Assembly: GCA_016201135.1 (NCBI GenBank)
Contig: JACQDK010000035.1
Location: 1-32,072, forward strand
Direction: 5' to 3'
Source: Actinomycetota bacterium
GTDB taxonomy: Bacteria > Actinomycetota > UBA4738 > HRBIN12
DNA length: 32,072 nt
Notes under the pieces: model-generated
The model's input: only the letters and a program-made list of their open reading frames with translations
Told to the model about the DNA's origin: nothing
Database searches by the model: none
Made by a program: the position numbers and the translations under genes
In this document: one piece after another, positions 16,246 to 23,079 of the stretch
Layout: each line of letters begins with the position of its first letter
Numbering within the stretch: position 1 is the stretch's first letter

Positions 16246-16293
16246 GTGTCGAGGCCCTGCTCGACCTGGCCGCATGATGGAAGGAGGATGAAG

Positions 16294-16629
16294 GTGGACC
16301 AGCATCCCGGTGTGTTCGTCTCGAAGACCTCGACGGGCGAGTGGGAGCCCGACCCCGACGTGCCCGGAAGCGAGATGCACGGGCTCGTGCACGCCGACGG
16401 AGTACGGGCCGGGCTCACGCGCTTCACGAGCGTGGATGGCCCGGTGCCGTGGACGCCCGAGCAGCGAGAGGTCGCGTTGATCCTGGAGGGGTCGGTGCGG
16501 ATCGAGATCACGGACGGCGGCACGCTGGATCTTGAGGTGGGCGACCTGTTCTCGCTGCCGCCCGGAGTCGAGACGACCTGGCACATCACGGTGCCGTTCA
16601 AGGAGATGTGGGTGCTGGTTTCGGACTGA
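16294..16629 (+). CDS. Small cupin-domain protein
   Basis: A 111-residue single-domain cupin with a double-stranded beta-helix pattern: EVALILEGSVRIEITDGG (motif 1 region), LEVGDLFSLPPGVETTWHI (motif 2 region with a single conserved His), then FKEMWVLV. Motif 1 lacks the usual HxH pair, so metal binding is likely weak or absent; ligand unknown. The start is decided by the Shine-Dalgarno: AAGGAGG touches an ATG at 16288 with no spacing, while GTG 16294 lies 6 nt after it and is therefore preferred. It follows the membrane synthase-like gene closely enough to share a transcript and is convergent with a lipoprotein gene. Confidence 0.8.
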   Translation: MDQHPGVFVSKTSTGEWEPDPDVPGSEMHGLVHADGVRAGLTRFTSVDGPVPWTPEQREVALILEGSVRIEITDGGTLDLEVGDLFSLPPGVETTWHITVPFKEMWVLVSD

Positions 16630-16695
16630 GCCCTCACACATTGGAGGGAACGGCGCACCACGTCGACTCCCGAGCGCAGGATCCGGATCGTGCGC

Positions 16696-17478
16696 CTAAT
16701 CCGGCCCCCACATGCGGAAGGCGTATGAGCCAACCGGTGTCGGGATGCGGTCCGGATGCCCCGTAGGCCATCCGAGCGACGGCACGACGTACACGCCGAT
16801 TCGTGGCTTCGTCACCCCGTTGCAGGGCCCTCCTTCGACCGCCACGACGGGGTGGCCGCTGCCGGTCCACCCGAGCGCGATCGACTCCGGAGCGTCGGCC
16901 GGCGAAGACGAGCCCGTCAGGACAGACCATCCCGCCGAAGCCCGGATCACCGCGACGGGCAGCGAACATTCGGCGAGCTCCTCCTTCCATTCGCCGAGCA
17001 GGACGAACCGGTCGGGTGACTGGTACGTCCAGAGCCAGCGACCGGATGAACCGGGCGGGCCGGGCATGTGAACCTTTTGCGCTCTAATCCTCACCCTGCC
17101 GCGGTGGAGCTGACGTGCGCCGACGAGCAGGAGGTACTTCACCCCCCGTCGCACCAGGACCACGGTGCCTGGGGGGCTGACCGCGTCGGCCATCGTGAAG
17201 TCGCGAAGGCGAGCAATCCTTCGACCCGCGATGGAGAGCAGGTCCACTCCGAAAGCCCCGGACCTGGACCATTCGGCGACGATCCCCTTCGTCGGGAGCC
17301 GCGGGAGCCGGATGACCGTAGCCGCTGAAGGTGGAGGGCTCGGTGAGACAGCAACCTGCTGCTCGGGCGAAAGCCCGGTCCGTCGCGACGGGGTCGTTCG
17401 GACTGGCGCCGCTGCAGAGCAGGAGGCGAGAGCAAGGACGACCACAGCGGCGCACGCAACGATGGCGCGCGCGCTCAT
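16696..17478 (-). CDS. Secreted lipoprotein of unknown function
   Basis: 260 residues from ATG 17478. A lipoprotein signal (MSARAIVACAAVVVLALASC) puts the lipidated Cys at 20, followed by a Thr/Pro/Ser-rich linker to about 60. The remaining 200 residues look beta-rich, with repeated hydrophobic strands and Trp/Gly turns, for example TKGIVAEWSRSGAFGVDLLS and WLWTYQSPDRFVLLGEWKEE. That pattern is reminiscent of a propeller-like or extracellular binding domain. No family was recognised and no catalytic motif is visible. The longer upstream frame is ignored because the signal peptide must be N-terminal. The ribosome-binding site is weak. Its neighbours are a convergent cupin and a divergent broken DUF4342 gene. 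Confidence 0.7.
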   Translation of the reverse strand: MSARAIVACAAVVVLALASCSAAAPVRTTPSRRTGLSPEQQVAVSPSPPPSAATVIRLPRLPTKGIVAEWSRSGAFGVDLLSIAGRRIARLRDFTMADAVSPPGTVVLVRRGVKYLLLVGARQLHRGRVRIRAQKVHMPGPPGSSGRWLWTYQSPDRFVLLGEWKEELAECSLPVAVIRASAGWSVLTGSSSPADAPESIALGWTGSGHPVVAVEGGPCNGVTKPRIGVYVVPSLGWPTGHPDRIPTPVGSYAFRMWGPD

Positions 17479-17637
17479 GCTGCTCGTCCGACGTCTCCGC
17501 AGGTCGGAACGTCCACGTCTCATTGTGCCCCGGATCGGCGCAGCCGGTTGGAGGCGCTTGCTCCGGAAACGCCCACCGCTGCGCGGCTGTTGCCCGGTCG
17601 TCGAGTGGCAGCCCAGGACACTCGTCGGAGGCGCGCC

Positions 17638-17805
17638 ATCGCCGAAGACAAGTTCTGGACCGAGGAGCTCAAGATCAAGGGGCGACGCCCTGCCCTCCGA
17701 GATGAGGGGACTCGTGCGGGAGGGCAACGTCCGGCGCGTGGTCATCAAGGGCGAGGACGGGAGGACGCTCGTCGAGATCCCGATGACGGTCGGAAGGCCG
17801 GCTGA
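17638..17805 (+). pseudogene. DUF4342-like gene, frameshifted and truncated
   Basis: Two reading frames together match the start of DUF4342 proteins: AEDKFWTEELKIKG in one, then GDALPSEMRGLVREGNVRRV and VVIKGEDGRTLVEIPMTVG in the next. The switch occurs at a GGGG run near 17681-17684, where removing one G restores the frame. The codon at the expected Met is ATC (17638), preceded 6 nt upstream by GGAGG. The hydrophobic C-terminal half of the family is missing. The gene is therefore broken at least twice. The function of DUF4342 is unknown. The end given is where one of the frames stops, 14 bp before the convergent aldolase stop. Confidence 0.55.
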
Positions 17806-17818
17806 GCCCGGCCACTCC

Positions 17819-18835
17819 TCAGGCCGCGGACCCCTCCAGATCCGGCGAGTACTCCCCCGAGCGCGCGAGGCCGTTCATCCTCGCCCGGTGGCGGAGGGCC
17901 TGCTGCGCGGCCTCCACGTTGGCTTCCTTGCCGCCCCACGCCTTGAGCGCGGGCGACTGGAGCGCACGCCCGTAGCTGAAGCTCAGCTCCCACGGCTGGC
18001 CACCCTGCCTGTTCATCTCGTTCAGCCGGACCGTCGCGTCCTCGTCCGACATCCCTCCGGAGAGGAACACCACACCCGGGACCCCGGCGGGGACCTCCGC
18101 CCTGAGCGTGCGCACCGTCGCCTCGGCGACCTCACGGTGCGAGGCCTGACCGGCGCACCCCTTGCCGCACACCACCATGTTCACCTTGAGGAGGGTTCCC
18201 GGAAGGTCCAGGCGCTGGTCGGCCATCTCGGTGTAGAGCGCGCGGAGGGTCCGCCTGGTCGCCGTCTCGCACAGATCGATGTGGTGATCGCCGTCCATCA
18301 GGACCTCGGGCTCGACTATCGGGACGATGCCGGCCTCCTGGCAGAGGGCCGCGTACCGAGCCATCGCGTGCGCGTTCGCCCGGAGGGCGAAGTCCGTGGG
18401 GAGGCGCTCTCCGATGTACACGGTGGCGCGCCACTTCGCGAACCTGGCGCCCAGGGCCCGGTACTCGGCGAGGCGCTCGCGGAGGCCGTCGAGCCCCTCG
18501 GTTACCGTCTCGCCGGGGTAGAGCGCGAGCGGCTTCGCGCCGGTGTCGACCTTGATGCCCGGGATCACGCCCGCCGCCTCGAGCACCTCGACGAAGGGCC
18601 TACCGTCGTCGGCGGCCTGACGGATCGTCTCGTCGTACAGGATCACGCCGCTGATGTGGTCGGCGAGCCCGGAGGTGGTGAAGAGCATCTGCCGGTACAG
18701 CCGACGGCTCTCCTCGGCCGACTCGACCCCGATCGAGTCGAAGCGCTTCTTGATGGTGCCGGTCGATTCGTCTGCGGCCAGGATCCCCTTGCCGGGAGCC
18801 ACGAGCTCGCGTGCCGTTCCGTGCGTGGCGGTCAT
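17819..18835 (-). CDS. Fructose-bisphosphate aldolase, class I
   Basis: 338 residues, full length for the class I aldolase family. It cleaves fructose-1,6-bisphosphate to dihydroxyacetone phosphate and glyceraldehyde-3-phosphate, or runs in reverse, in the cytoplasm. Visible active-site residues are Asp22 (GILAADESTGT), Lys95 (PGIKVDTG), Lys134 (AKWRA), Glu175 (VPIVEPEVL) and the Schiff-base Lys217 (TLLKVNMVV), plus the FLSGGMSDEDA phosphate loop. The start at ATG 18835 has GGGAGG 8 nt upstream. It is a single-gene unit, divergent from the TadG-like gene. Finding class I rather than the more usual bacterial class II enzyme is notable but not rare in actinobacteria. Confidence 0.94.
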   Translation of the reverse strand: MTATHGTARELVAPGKGILAADESTGTIKKRFDSIGVESAEESRRLYRQMLFTTSGLADHISGVILYDETIRQAADDGRPFVEVLEAAGVIPGIKVDTGAKPLALYPGETVTEGLDGLRERLAEYRALGARFAKWRATVYIGERLPTDFALRANAHAMARYAALCQEAGIVPIVEPEVLMDGDHHIDLCETATRRTLRALYTEMADQRLDLPGTLLKVNMVVCGKGCAGQASHREVAEATVRTLRAEVPAGVPGVVFLSGGMSDEDATVRLNEMNRQGGQPWELSFSYGRALQSPALKAWGGKEANVEAAQQALRHRARMNGLARSGEYSPDLEGSAA

Positions 18836-18868
18836 GGTGTCTGCCTCCCTGTGGTTCGGTACGGCACG

Positions 18869-18904
18869 AGCTTACGCTGGGCACGGGCGGGGCATCTCGC
18901 GAGA
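18869..18904 (-). promoter_or_regulatory. Aldolase promoter with overlapping TCTCGCGAGA palindrome
   Basis: On the minus strand a -10-like TAAGCT (18874-18869) lies about 34 nt before the aldolase start. A perfect 10-bp palindrome TCTCGCGAGA (18895-18904) sits across the expected -35 position. The overlap would let a bound dimer shut off the promoter. No -35 consensus is evident and the regulator is unknown. Confidence 0.35.
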
Positions 18905-18938
18905 AAAGAGGGACTAGCGGGTCCCCCATTCAGCCTAG

Positions 18939-18979
18939 TACCATCGGTCGATGCGGGGTCCCCCGATAGGGGGCACAAT
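18939..18979 (+). promoter_or_regulatory. Promoter-like boxes and CCCCC-GATA-GGGGG dyad before tadG-like gene
   Basis: TACCAT at 18939-18944 is a good -10 box. A 5-bp GC hairpin CCCCC-GATA-GGGGG follows at 18960-18973, then CACAAT at 18974-18979. GGGTCCCCC occurs twice, at 18919 and 18956, 37 bp apart. If transcription starts near 18951, the hairpin lies in the leader of the TadG-like mRNA. The role is undetermined. Confidence 0.3.
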
Positions 18980-19014
18980 CCTGCAGCTACTTCAGGCCCC
19001 AATGAAGGAGCGTC

Positions 19015-20124
19015 ATGGATCGCTCCGATCGGAAGACCGCCAGGCTCGGCACGCAGGACGGCGCCGTGGTCATCATCGTGGTGCTGAGCCTCTTCGCGAT
19101 CATCGGCATGCTCATGCTCACCGTGGACGTGGGGAACCTGTTGTACGTCCAGCGGGGCGTCGTGAACGCCGCGGACTCCGCCGCCCTGGCCGCCGCCCTC
19201 TCCTGCGGCATGCAGGAAGGCGTGGCCACAGCCAACACCCAGGCCTCGCAGTACGTGACTCTGAACCAGGATTCGGCGGCGCTAGCGCCCTCGTTCCCTC
19301 AGTACTCGCCCTCGTGCACCGCGCCGTCTGGAACCGTCACGGTCCGGGTGGTCTCGACCCAGAACCTCTTCTTCGCGCCGCTCTTCGGCTTCGACAAGGC
19401 CCCGGTGTCGGCTCAGGCGACGGCCACCTGGGGCGGCGCGGGAGCCGCCGAGAACATCGCCCCCCTCATGGTGAGCGCGAACCGGTTGACCGACTGCCAG
19501 ATCCCGCCCCAATCGAACGTGGTTCAGGAACAGCAGTGCACATTCTGGTGGGACAACTCGCCCAAGAACGCTGCCGGCCTGGCGAACGCCGAGTGGGGCA
19601 CGCTCGACCTCAACAACTGGAACGTGGCCGGGAACGCCCAGTGCAACAACTCGACCCCGCCCGAGTTCAGTACCTGGATGTTCCAGGGGTTCTCCGGTGC
19701 CCTGCCGATCAACGATCCCGGACCGACGTACGTGTGCAGGGGCCAGGGGAACTTCGGCAACGCGCTCGACAAGGATCTCATCCAGGCGCGCGACCAGGGG
19801 CTCCTGCTGTACTTCCCCGCGAACGATGCCTCCCAGCAGGTAGACAAGAACGGCAACCTGTGCCCACCGTCCACCTCGACGAGCACGTGGACCACCTGCT
19901 CCCCCGACAAGTACGACATCATCGGCTTCACCCGGATGAAGATCCTCCAGCTGTACAAGGGCAACGAGCCGGGCGCGTCCGTCTGCATCGACCGGATCCC
20001 GGGAGCCACGACCAGCCCCACCGCCAGGTGCATGATCACCGACTGGGTCGGCTGGCAGACCAACGGATTCGACCCCGGCACCGGGGCGAACTTCGGCCTC
20101 GTTCCGATCGCCCTCACCGCGTAG
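19015..20124 (+). CDS. TadG-like pilus-assembly/pseudopilin-type protein
   Basis: 369 residues. A short charged cytoplasmic N-terminus is followed by one membrane segment at about 17-37 (AVVIIVVLSLFAIIGML) and then VDVGNLLYVQRGVVNAADSA, the hallmark of TadE/TadG-like Flp-pilus proteins (N-A-A-D-x-A-A-L). The remaining 300 residues are extracellular, rich in Asn, Thr, Pro and Cys (several Cys pairs suggest disulphides), with no recognised domain. In Tad systems TadG-type proteins sit at the pilus base or surface. No tadA/B/C or flp genes are in the window, so it may be an orphan. The start at ATG 19015 has AAGGAG 4 nt upstream. Its stop is 5 bp before the tRNA-Leu fragment that ends the island. 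Confidence 0.75.
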   Translation: MDRSDRKTARLGTQDGAVVIIVVLSLFAIIGMLMLTVDVGNLLYVQRGVVNAADSAALAAALSCGMQEGVATANTQASQYVTLNQDSAALAPSFPQYSPSCTAPSGTVTVRVVSTQNLFFAPLFGFDKAPVSAQATATWGGAGAAENIAPLMVSANRLTDCQIPPQSNVVQEQQCTFWWDNSPKNAAGLANAEWGTLDLNNWNVAGNAQCNNSTPPEFSTWMFQGFSGALPINDPGPTYVCRGQGNFGNALDKDLIQARDQGLLLYFPANDASQQVDKNGNLCPPSTSTSTWTTCSPDKYDIIGFTRMKILQLYKGNEPGASVCIDRIPGATTSPTARCMITDWVGWQTNGFDPGTGANFGLVPIALTA

Positions 20125-20128
20125 GCTC

Positions 20129-20160
20129 CGCAGTACCCGGGGTGGGATTCGAGCCCACAC
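20129..20160 (-). repeat. tRNA-Leu 3'-end fragment, att-like direct repeat (distal copy)
   Basis: These 32 bp match 22185-22216 at 30 positions (differences at 20135 and 20153), in the same orientation. They hold the T-arm (GGGCTCGAATCCC on the minus strand), the acceptor 3' strand and the flanking CTGCG of the intact tRNA-Leu, but no 5' half of a tRNA. This is the displaced 3' end expected at the far side of an element integrated into a tRNA gene. Confidence 0.75.
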
Positions 20161-20338
20161 CTGTCGCTGATGTGCCGTGCGGGGGGGGGTGTCATCGCGC
20201 GCCGCGCCGTAGAGCGTCGACCTCGGCTGAGGATCATCTGATGGTGGATCAGACCGCGTGATGATGCCTTACCCGTTAGCACCCCGTTACAGCCAGACCT
20301 GTGGCGCCTGTCGCAGGAGTAGTGCGAACGCCAGGAGC
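20161..20338. other. Non-coding end of the island with phased CCCGTTA repeats
   Basis: No convincing gene is seen between the tRNA fragment and the hipA stop. The stretch holds a nine-G run at 20181-20189 and two CCCGTTA copies at 20272-20278 and 20283-20289, spaced 11 bp (one helical turn). Their position next to the att-like repeat would suit integrase arm-type binding sites, but that is only a guess. Confidence 0.3.
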
Positions 20339-21601
20339 CTAGCCGCCTGTGATGTCCTGAGCTAACTCTGTTTCCGGGTGCTCGAACGCCCAGGCCATGC
20401 GATCGACCTCGGTCTGAGGCACGTCGCACGCGGCGGCGATTTCTCTCCAACGGCGCGTCGCGGTGAGCACCTCTGCCAGCACACGGGCAGCGGCTCGTTC
20501 GTTCAAGCGAAAAAGGGGTGCGACCGACATGAGGATCCGCACACTCGCCGCCGTCTCCGTGCCATCTATCGCGGTGCGGAGGTGCTTCGACCCTGGCTGG
20601 GGATCGGGGTTGAGGTCGAACGCGGGCGACAGGCTCCATGCAGTTCCGCCCGCGTGGAGGAAGCCATGGTTCCGAAGGTGATCGTCGGTGTTCGAGATTA
20701 GGATGCTGAAGGCGACCCGCCTCCATAGCTCGTGCAGATCGTCCGTGGCCTGCGGCGACTGTTGCTCGATCACAGACGCGATGTCGAGGTAACTCCCCTG
20801 TTCACCGTCGCTGGCCTCAAGCATGGTGATCGCGCTGACGTAGCCGATGCGACGGTCACCCTCCCGGTCGAAGCGGTCGACCACCAACACGTTCCGGTCG
20901 GCTACACGGATCACATCCGACGTAGGAACGCGGATACCCGCTTGCCTAGCCAGATCAAGTGCCACGCCCTCCCACGCCGCCACGTCCCACTCGTCGTACT
21001 TGGAGCTCGGGAACTTCGCGATGGCAATACGGCCCGCGTTGTCGATCACATGGGCCTTCGGGCGCGCCCCTCCCAGCGAGCTCCCCCCCCGAAGGAGGTC
21101 TCGAAGCTCATCCTCTGACTCTTCATCCCTCTCAAGGTGCTCAGCGGCATGAAGCAGCCTCGCAAGGCCGGTCACGTGCGGAACGCCGGAGTCGTCATCC
21201 GCAAGGAACGCGCCAGTATCCGGATCGCGAAATCGGAGCGCGCCCTGACGGAGGTCATCTCGAACACCCAACAGGAAGTCGACCTCCCCGAGCGAGCGAG
21301 CCGTTCCTCCCTCGGCGACTGCTCGGCGACCTTCCGCTCTTCTGATCAGAGCTCGCCCCCATCGATCGGGGGCTGCGTCAGCGAAGGCACGGAACATGGA
21401 GAGACCGACAGGCGTCTGCAGTCCCCCTTGCACCAACGGCAGGGATGGGTCGAGCGCATAAGCGTCCTGGCGCGCTAGGTACGAGGCCTCGTACGAGAAC
21501 GATGCGGACTCACGACCTCCTGCCCGATGGGAGTACAAGCGACCGGTGAAGACGTTCTCCTGCCCGATCGAGACGACTACGTCGATCGCTCTCTCAGCCA
21601 T
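20339..21601 (-). CDS. hipA: HipA-family serine/threonine kinase toxin
   Basis: 420 residues from ATG 21601. An N-terminal HipA_N-type region runs to about 125 (FTGRLYSHRAGGRESASFSY), followed by the kinase C-domain. It has RGGSSLGGARPKAHV at 171-185 (glycine-rich loop with the Ser that is autophosphorylated in relatives), AIAKF with Lys196, SNTDDHLRNHGFL at 303-315 with catalytic Asp306, and SPAFDLNP with metal-binding Asp329. All kinase residues are intact, so it should be active. HipA toxins phosphorylate aminoacyl-tRNA synthetases (GltX in E. coli), halting translation and inducing dormancy; the target here is unknown. The frame opens upstream inside hipB, but ATG 21601 overlaps the hipB stop by 8 bp, giving the usual coupled order antitoxin then toxin. 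Confidence 0.9.
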   Translation of the reverse strand: MAERAIDVVVSIGQENVFTGRLYSHRAGGRESASFSYEASYLARQDAYALDPSLPLVQGGLQTPVGLSMFRAFADAAPDRWGRALIRRAEGRRAVAEGGTARSLGEVDFLLGVRDDLRQGALRFRDPDTGAFLADDDSGVPHVTGLARLLHAAEHLERDEESEDELRDLLRGGSSLGGARPKAHVIDNAGRIAIAKFPSSKYDEWDVAAWEGVALDLARQAGIRVPTSDVIRVADRNVLVVDRFDREGDRRIGYVSAITMLEASDGEQGSYLDIASVIEQQSPQATDDLHELWRRVAFSILISNTDDHLRNHGFLHAGGTAWSLSPAFDLNPDPQPGSKHLRTAIDGTETAASVRILMSVAPLFRLNERAAARVLAEVLTATRRWREIAAACDVPQTEVDRMAWAFEHPETELAQDITGG

Positions 21602-21923
21602 CTCGGGACCTTGGCGGCCGGACTCGCGCCGGCAACCTCTCCTCGGTCCGGAGGCGTCCGACATCAGTGGAGTAGGGGTCCAGCGCGGCGGTGAGCTTGT
21701 CCAGCACACCGATGGCTCGGGCCACCCGGAGCGTGTTCTCAAGGCTCGTTGAACCCTCTCCATGCTCCAAGCTGCGGAGGGTCTTCACGTTCACCCCCGC
21801 ACGGTCCGCGACTTGGGCAGCAGTGAGTCGCAGCAGCTTGCGCCATGTGACGATGTCGTCACCCAGCTCACGGAGGGCGCGCTGCACCGGGATCGGCGTG
21901 GGCCAGTTCGCGTTCTTCGCCAT
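21594..21923 (-). CDS. hipB: HipB-like XRE antitoxin/repressor
   Basis: 109 residues with an XRE-type helix-turn-helix at about 22-75: TWRKLLRLTAAQVADRAGVN, then VKTLRSLEHGEGSTSLENTL (recognition helix around 44-52). It should bind HipA, neutralise it and repress the operon by binding the dyad immediately upstream. The C-terminal 30 residues are charged, Arg/Pro-rich and probably flexible. ATG 21923 has no Shine-Dalgarno but lies 7 nt after a TATACT -10 box, so the mRNA is probably leaderless. The stop overlaps the hipA start by 8 bp. Confidence 0.88.
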   Translation of the reverse strand: MAKNANWPTPIPVQRALRELGDDIVTWRKLLRLTAAQVADRAGVNVKTLRSLEHGEGSTSLENTLRVARAIGVLDKLTAALDPYSTDVGRLRTEERLPARVRPPRSRDG

Positions 21924-21926
21924 AAC

Positions 21927-21973
21927 AGGAAGTATATTACTGCTTAGAGAGCATAAGCGCCAATATATTTCCT
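21927..21973 (-). promoter_or_regulatory. hipBA promoter and 47-bp nested dyad operator
   Basis: Two 20-nt arms (21927-21946 and 21954-21973) match as an inverted repeat at 16 of 20 positions around a 7-nt centre. They combine an outer AGGAAnTATATT half-site and an inner GCTTA half-site on each side. On the minus strand the arm nearest hipB contains the -10 box TATACT (21936-21931), 7 nt before the ATG. Bound HipB or HipBA would thus cover the promoter, giving the autoregulation typical of hipBA operons. Confidence 0.7.
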
Positions 21974-22189
21974 CTTATCGTTCCAAGGGAGAACAGCCCG
22001 CTCAGCGCGAACCGAACGCCAAGCTGGGCTCACGGACGAAGGCGTCCTCGAGGTTTGGGACCCTGTGTGCCGAGTTCTAGGACCTTGACTTCGAGAAGGA
22101 CATGCCCGCGGGCGTCCGGAAGCTGAGAGTCCGCTCGATGACTGGTGGGACCGGGCCATCATCCGAGATCAACGCAGCCTTGGACGCAG
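21974..22189. other. Island end and tRNA flank, no gene recognised
   Basis: Between the hipB operator and the tRNA 3' end only short open frames occur, none with a ribosome-binding site or a recognisable product. Codon-like stretches on the plus strand may be remnants of a lost island gene, possibly the missing recombinase, but nothing can be named. Confidence 0.3.
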
Positions 22190-22275
22190 TGCCCGGGGTG
22201 GGATTCGAACCCACACGTCCCTCGCGGGACAGGCGCTTTTAAGGCGCTCTCGTCTTCCGGTTCCGACACCCGGGC
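22190..22275 (-). tRNA. tRNA-Leu (anticodon UAA)
   Basis: On the minus strand the sequence folds as a class II tRNA. The acceptor is GCCCGGG/CCCGGGC with discriminator A. The D-arm is TCG/CGA with a GG-containing loop. The anticodon loop is CTTAAAA (UAA). The long variable arm is GTCCC-GCGA-GGGAC. The T-arm is GTGGG-TTCGAAT-CCCAC. One A-C mismatch closes the anticodon stem (position 27-43). CCA is not encoded. The long variable arm and anticodon agree on leucine. The 3' end is duplicated at 20129-20160 and marks an island junction. Confidence 0.93.
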
Positions 22276-22359
22276 TTCCACGATGCTATCGGGTCCGCCG
22301 GACGGGGGATATGAGATACCCCCCTCAGGAGCCCTCGCCGGGTGGTCGATACCCCGGAC

Positions 22360-23037
22360 ATGCGGAGGGATCGGCTGCGTGTCTCGGGCCTCGCGACGGC
22401 GCTCGCGCTGGTGCTGTCGGTGCCGGTGGCGATCGGGCTCTCGCACGGCGCGGGCGCCCAGCCGCTCGCGATGCCCGCAGTCGTCGCGCCGGACCTTCTC
22501 GGGCACCCTCTGCCGCCGGGCCGGCCGGCCGCCGCGCGCACGCAACTGCTCACGGAGAAGCAGAAGCGGCCCGCGCCGGCGCTGCTGGTGCACGTGCGCC
22601 CGTCGATGACCTTGCGTGCCCGGCCCGACGCCGGCGCACCCGCGATCGGCACGATGCCCTCGAGCTCGAAGTACTACCGAGTGCCGATCGTGGCCTGGGT
22701 CGAGGAGGTCTCGCCGAACGGGCGCTGGGGCCGGGTGGAGATCCCGTACTCGTGGCCACGGCGCGACGGCTGGATCGTGATCGCGGGCCTGCGGCGCGAG
22801 ACCACCGGCGTGAGCGTCGAGGTCGACCTGTCGGCGCACCGCGTGACGGTGACGCGCTTCGGCCGGAGGCTCTTCACGGCACCGGCCTCGACGGGAGCCT
22901 CCTCGTCCCCCACGCCCCCGGGCCGGTACTTCGTGACCGACCGGGTGCCTTTCGCGGTCGGGAGCTCCTACGGGTCGTTCGCCTTCGGCATCTCGGGGAT
23001 CCAGCCGCACCTGCCGCCGGGCTGGAGTGGAAGCTCT
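22360..23037 (+). pseudogene. L,D-transpeptidase (YkuD) missing its catalytic end
   Basis: ATG 22360 begins a signal peptide (MRRDRLRVSGLATALALVLS), then a Pro-rich linker, an SH3-like domain (LRARPDAGAPAIGTMPS to RDGWIVI) and the first half of a YkuD domain: VEVDLSAHRVTVTRFGRRLF, TPPGRYFVTD, then SYGSFAFGISG and LPPGWSG. Family members continue with an H-G-T motif and the catalytic S-H-G-C-V-R. Here the homology stops at about 23037, just before them. No stop codon follows, and the frame runs straight into adenosine deaminase (23080). Without the active-site Cys it cannot cross-link peptidoglycan. A start at GTG 22342 with AGGAG upstream is an alternative. A deletion, biological or from assembly, is the simplest explanation. 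Confidence 0.75.
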
Positions 23038-23067
23038 GCTAGCTCTGCGCGATCGAAGGGTCCCGGC

Positions 23068-23073
23068 TATCAT
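23068..23073 (+). promoter_or_regulatory. -10 box before adenosine deaminase (leaderless type)
   Basis: TATCAT ends 6 nt before ATG 23080 with no Shine-Dalgarno. It supports an independent start for the deaminase even though the upstream transpeptidase frame is continuous with it. Confidence 0.5.
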
Positions 23074-23079
23074 CCGTGC

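Larger units (their letters stand above)
20129..22216. mobile_element. Small hipBA-carrying island in tRNA-Leu, no integrase
   Basis: The segment is bounded by two near-identical 32-bp copies of the tRNA-Leu 3' end. The intact tRNA is at the high-coordinate side, the fragment at the other, and the insert lies downstream of the tRNA 3' end, as site-specific tRNA integration produces. The only genes are hipB and hipA. It is visibly less GC-rich in places (for example the TATATT stretches near 21935 and 21965). No integrase, excisionase or transfer gene remains, so it is either a decayed element or one moved in trans. Confidence 0.65.

Noticed and set aside
20181-20189. Nine-G run as a phase-variation tract
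   Set aside because: It lies in non-coding DNA at the island edge and is not inside or just upstream of any supported gene.
20129-20220. A second complete tRNA gene on the minus strand
   Set aside because: Only the T-arm and the acceptor 3' strand are present. No matching 5' acceptor strand, D-arm or anticodon arm could be found upstream, so it was called a tRNA-Leu fragment.
18951-20261. A 436-codon plus-strand frame starting 6 nt after a TACCAT box
   Set aside because: It overlaps the TadG-like gene in another frame, has shadow-like Arg/Gly/Pro composition and no domain. The TadG-like frame has a Shine-Dalgarno and a clear membrane segment.
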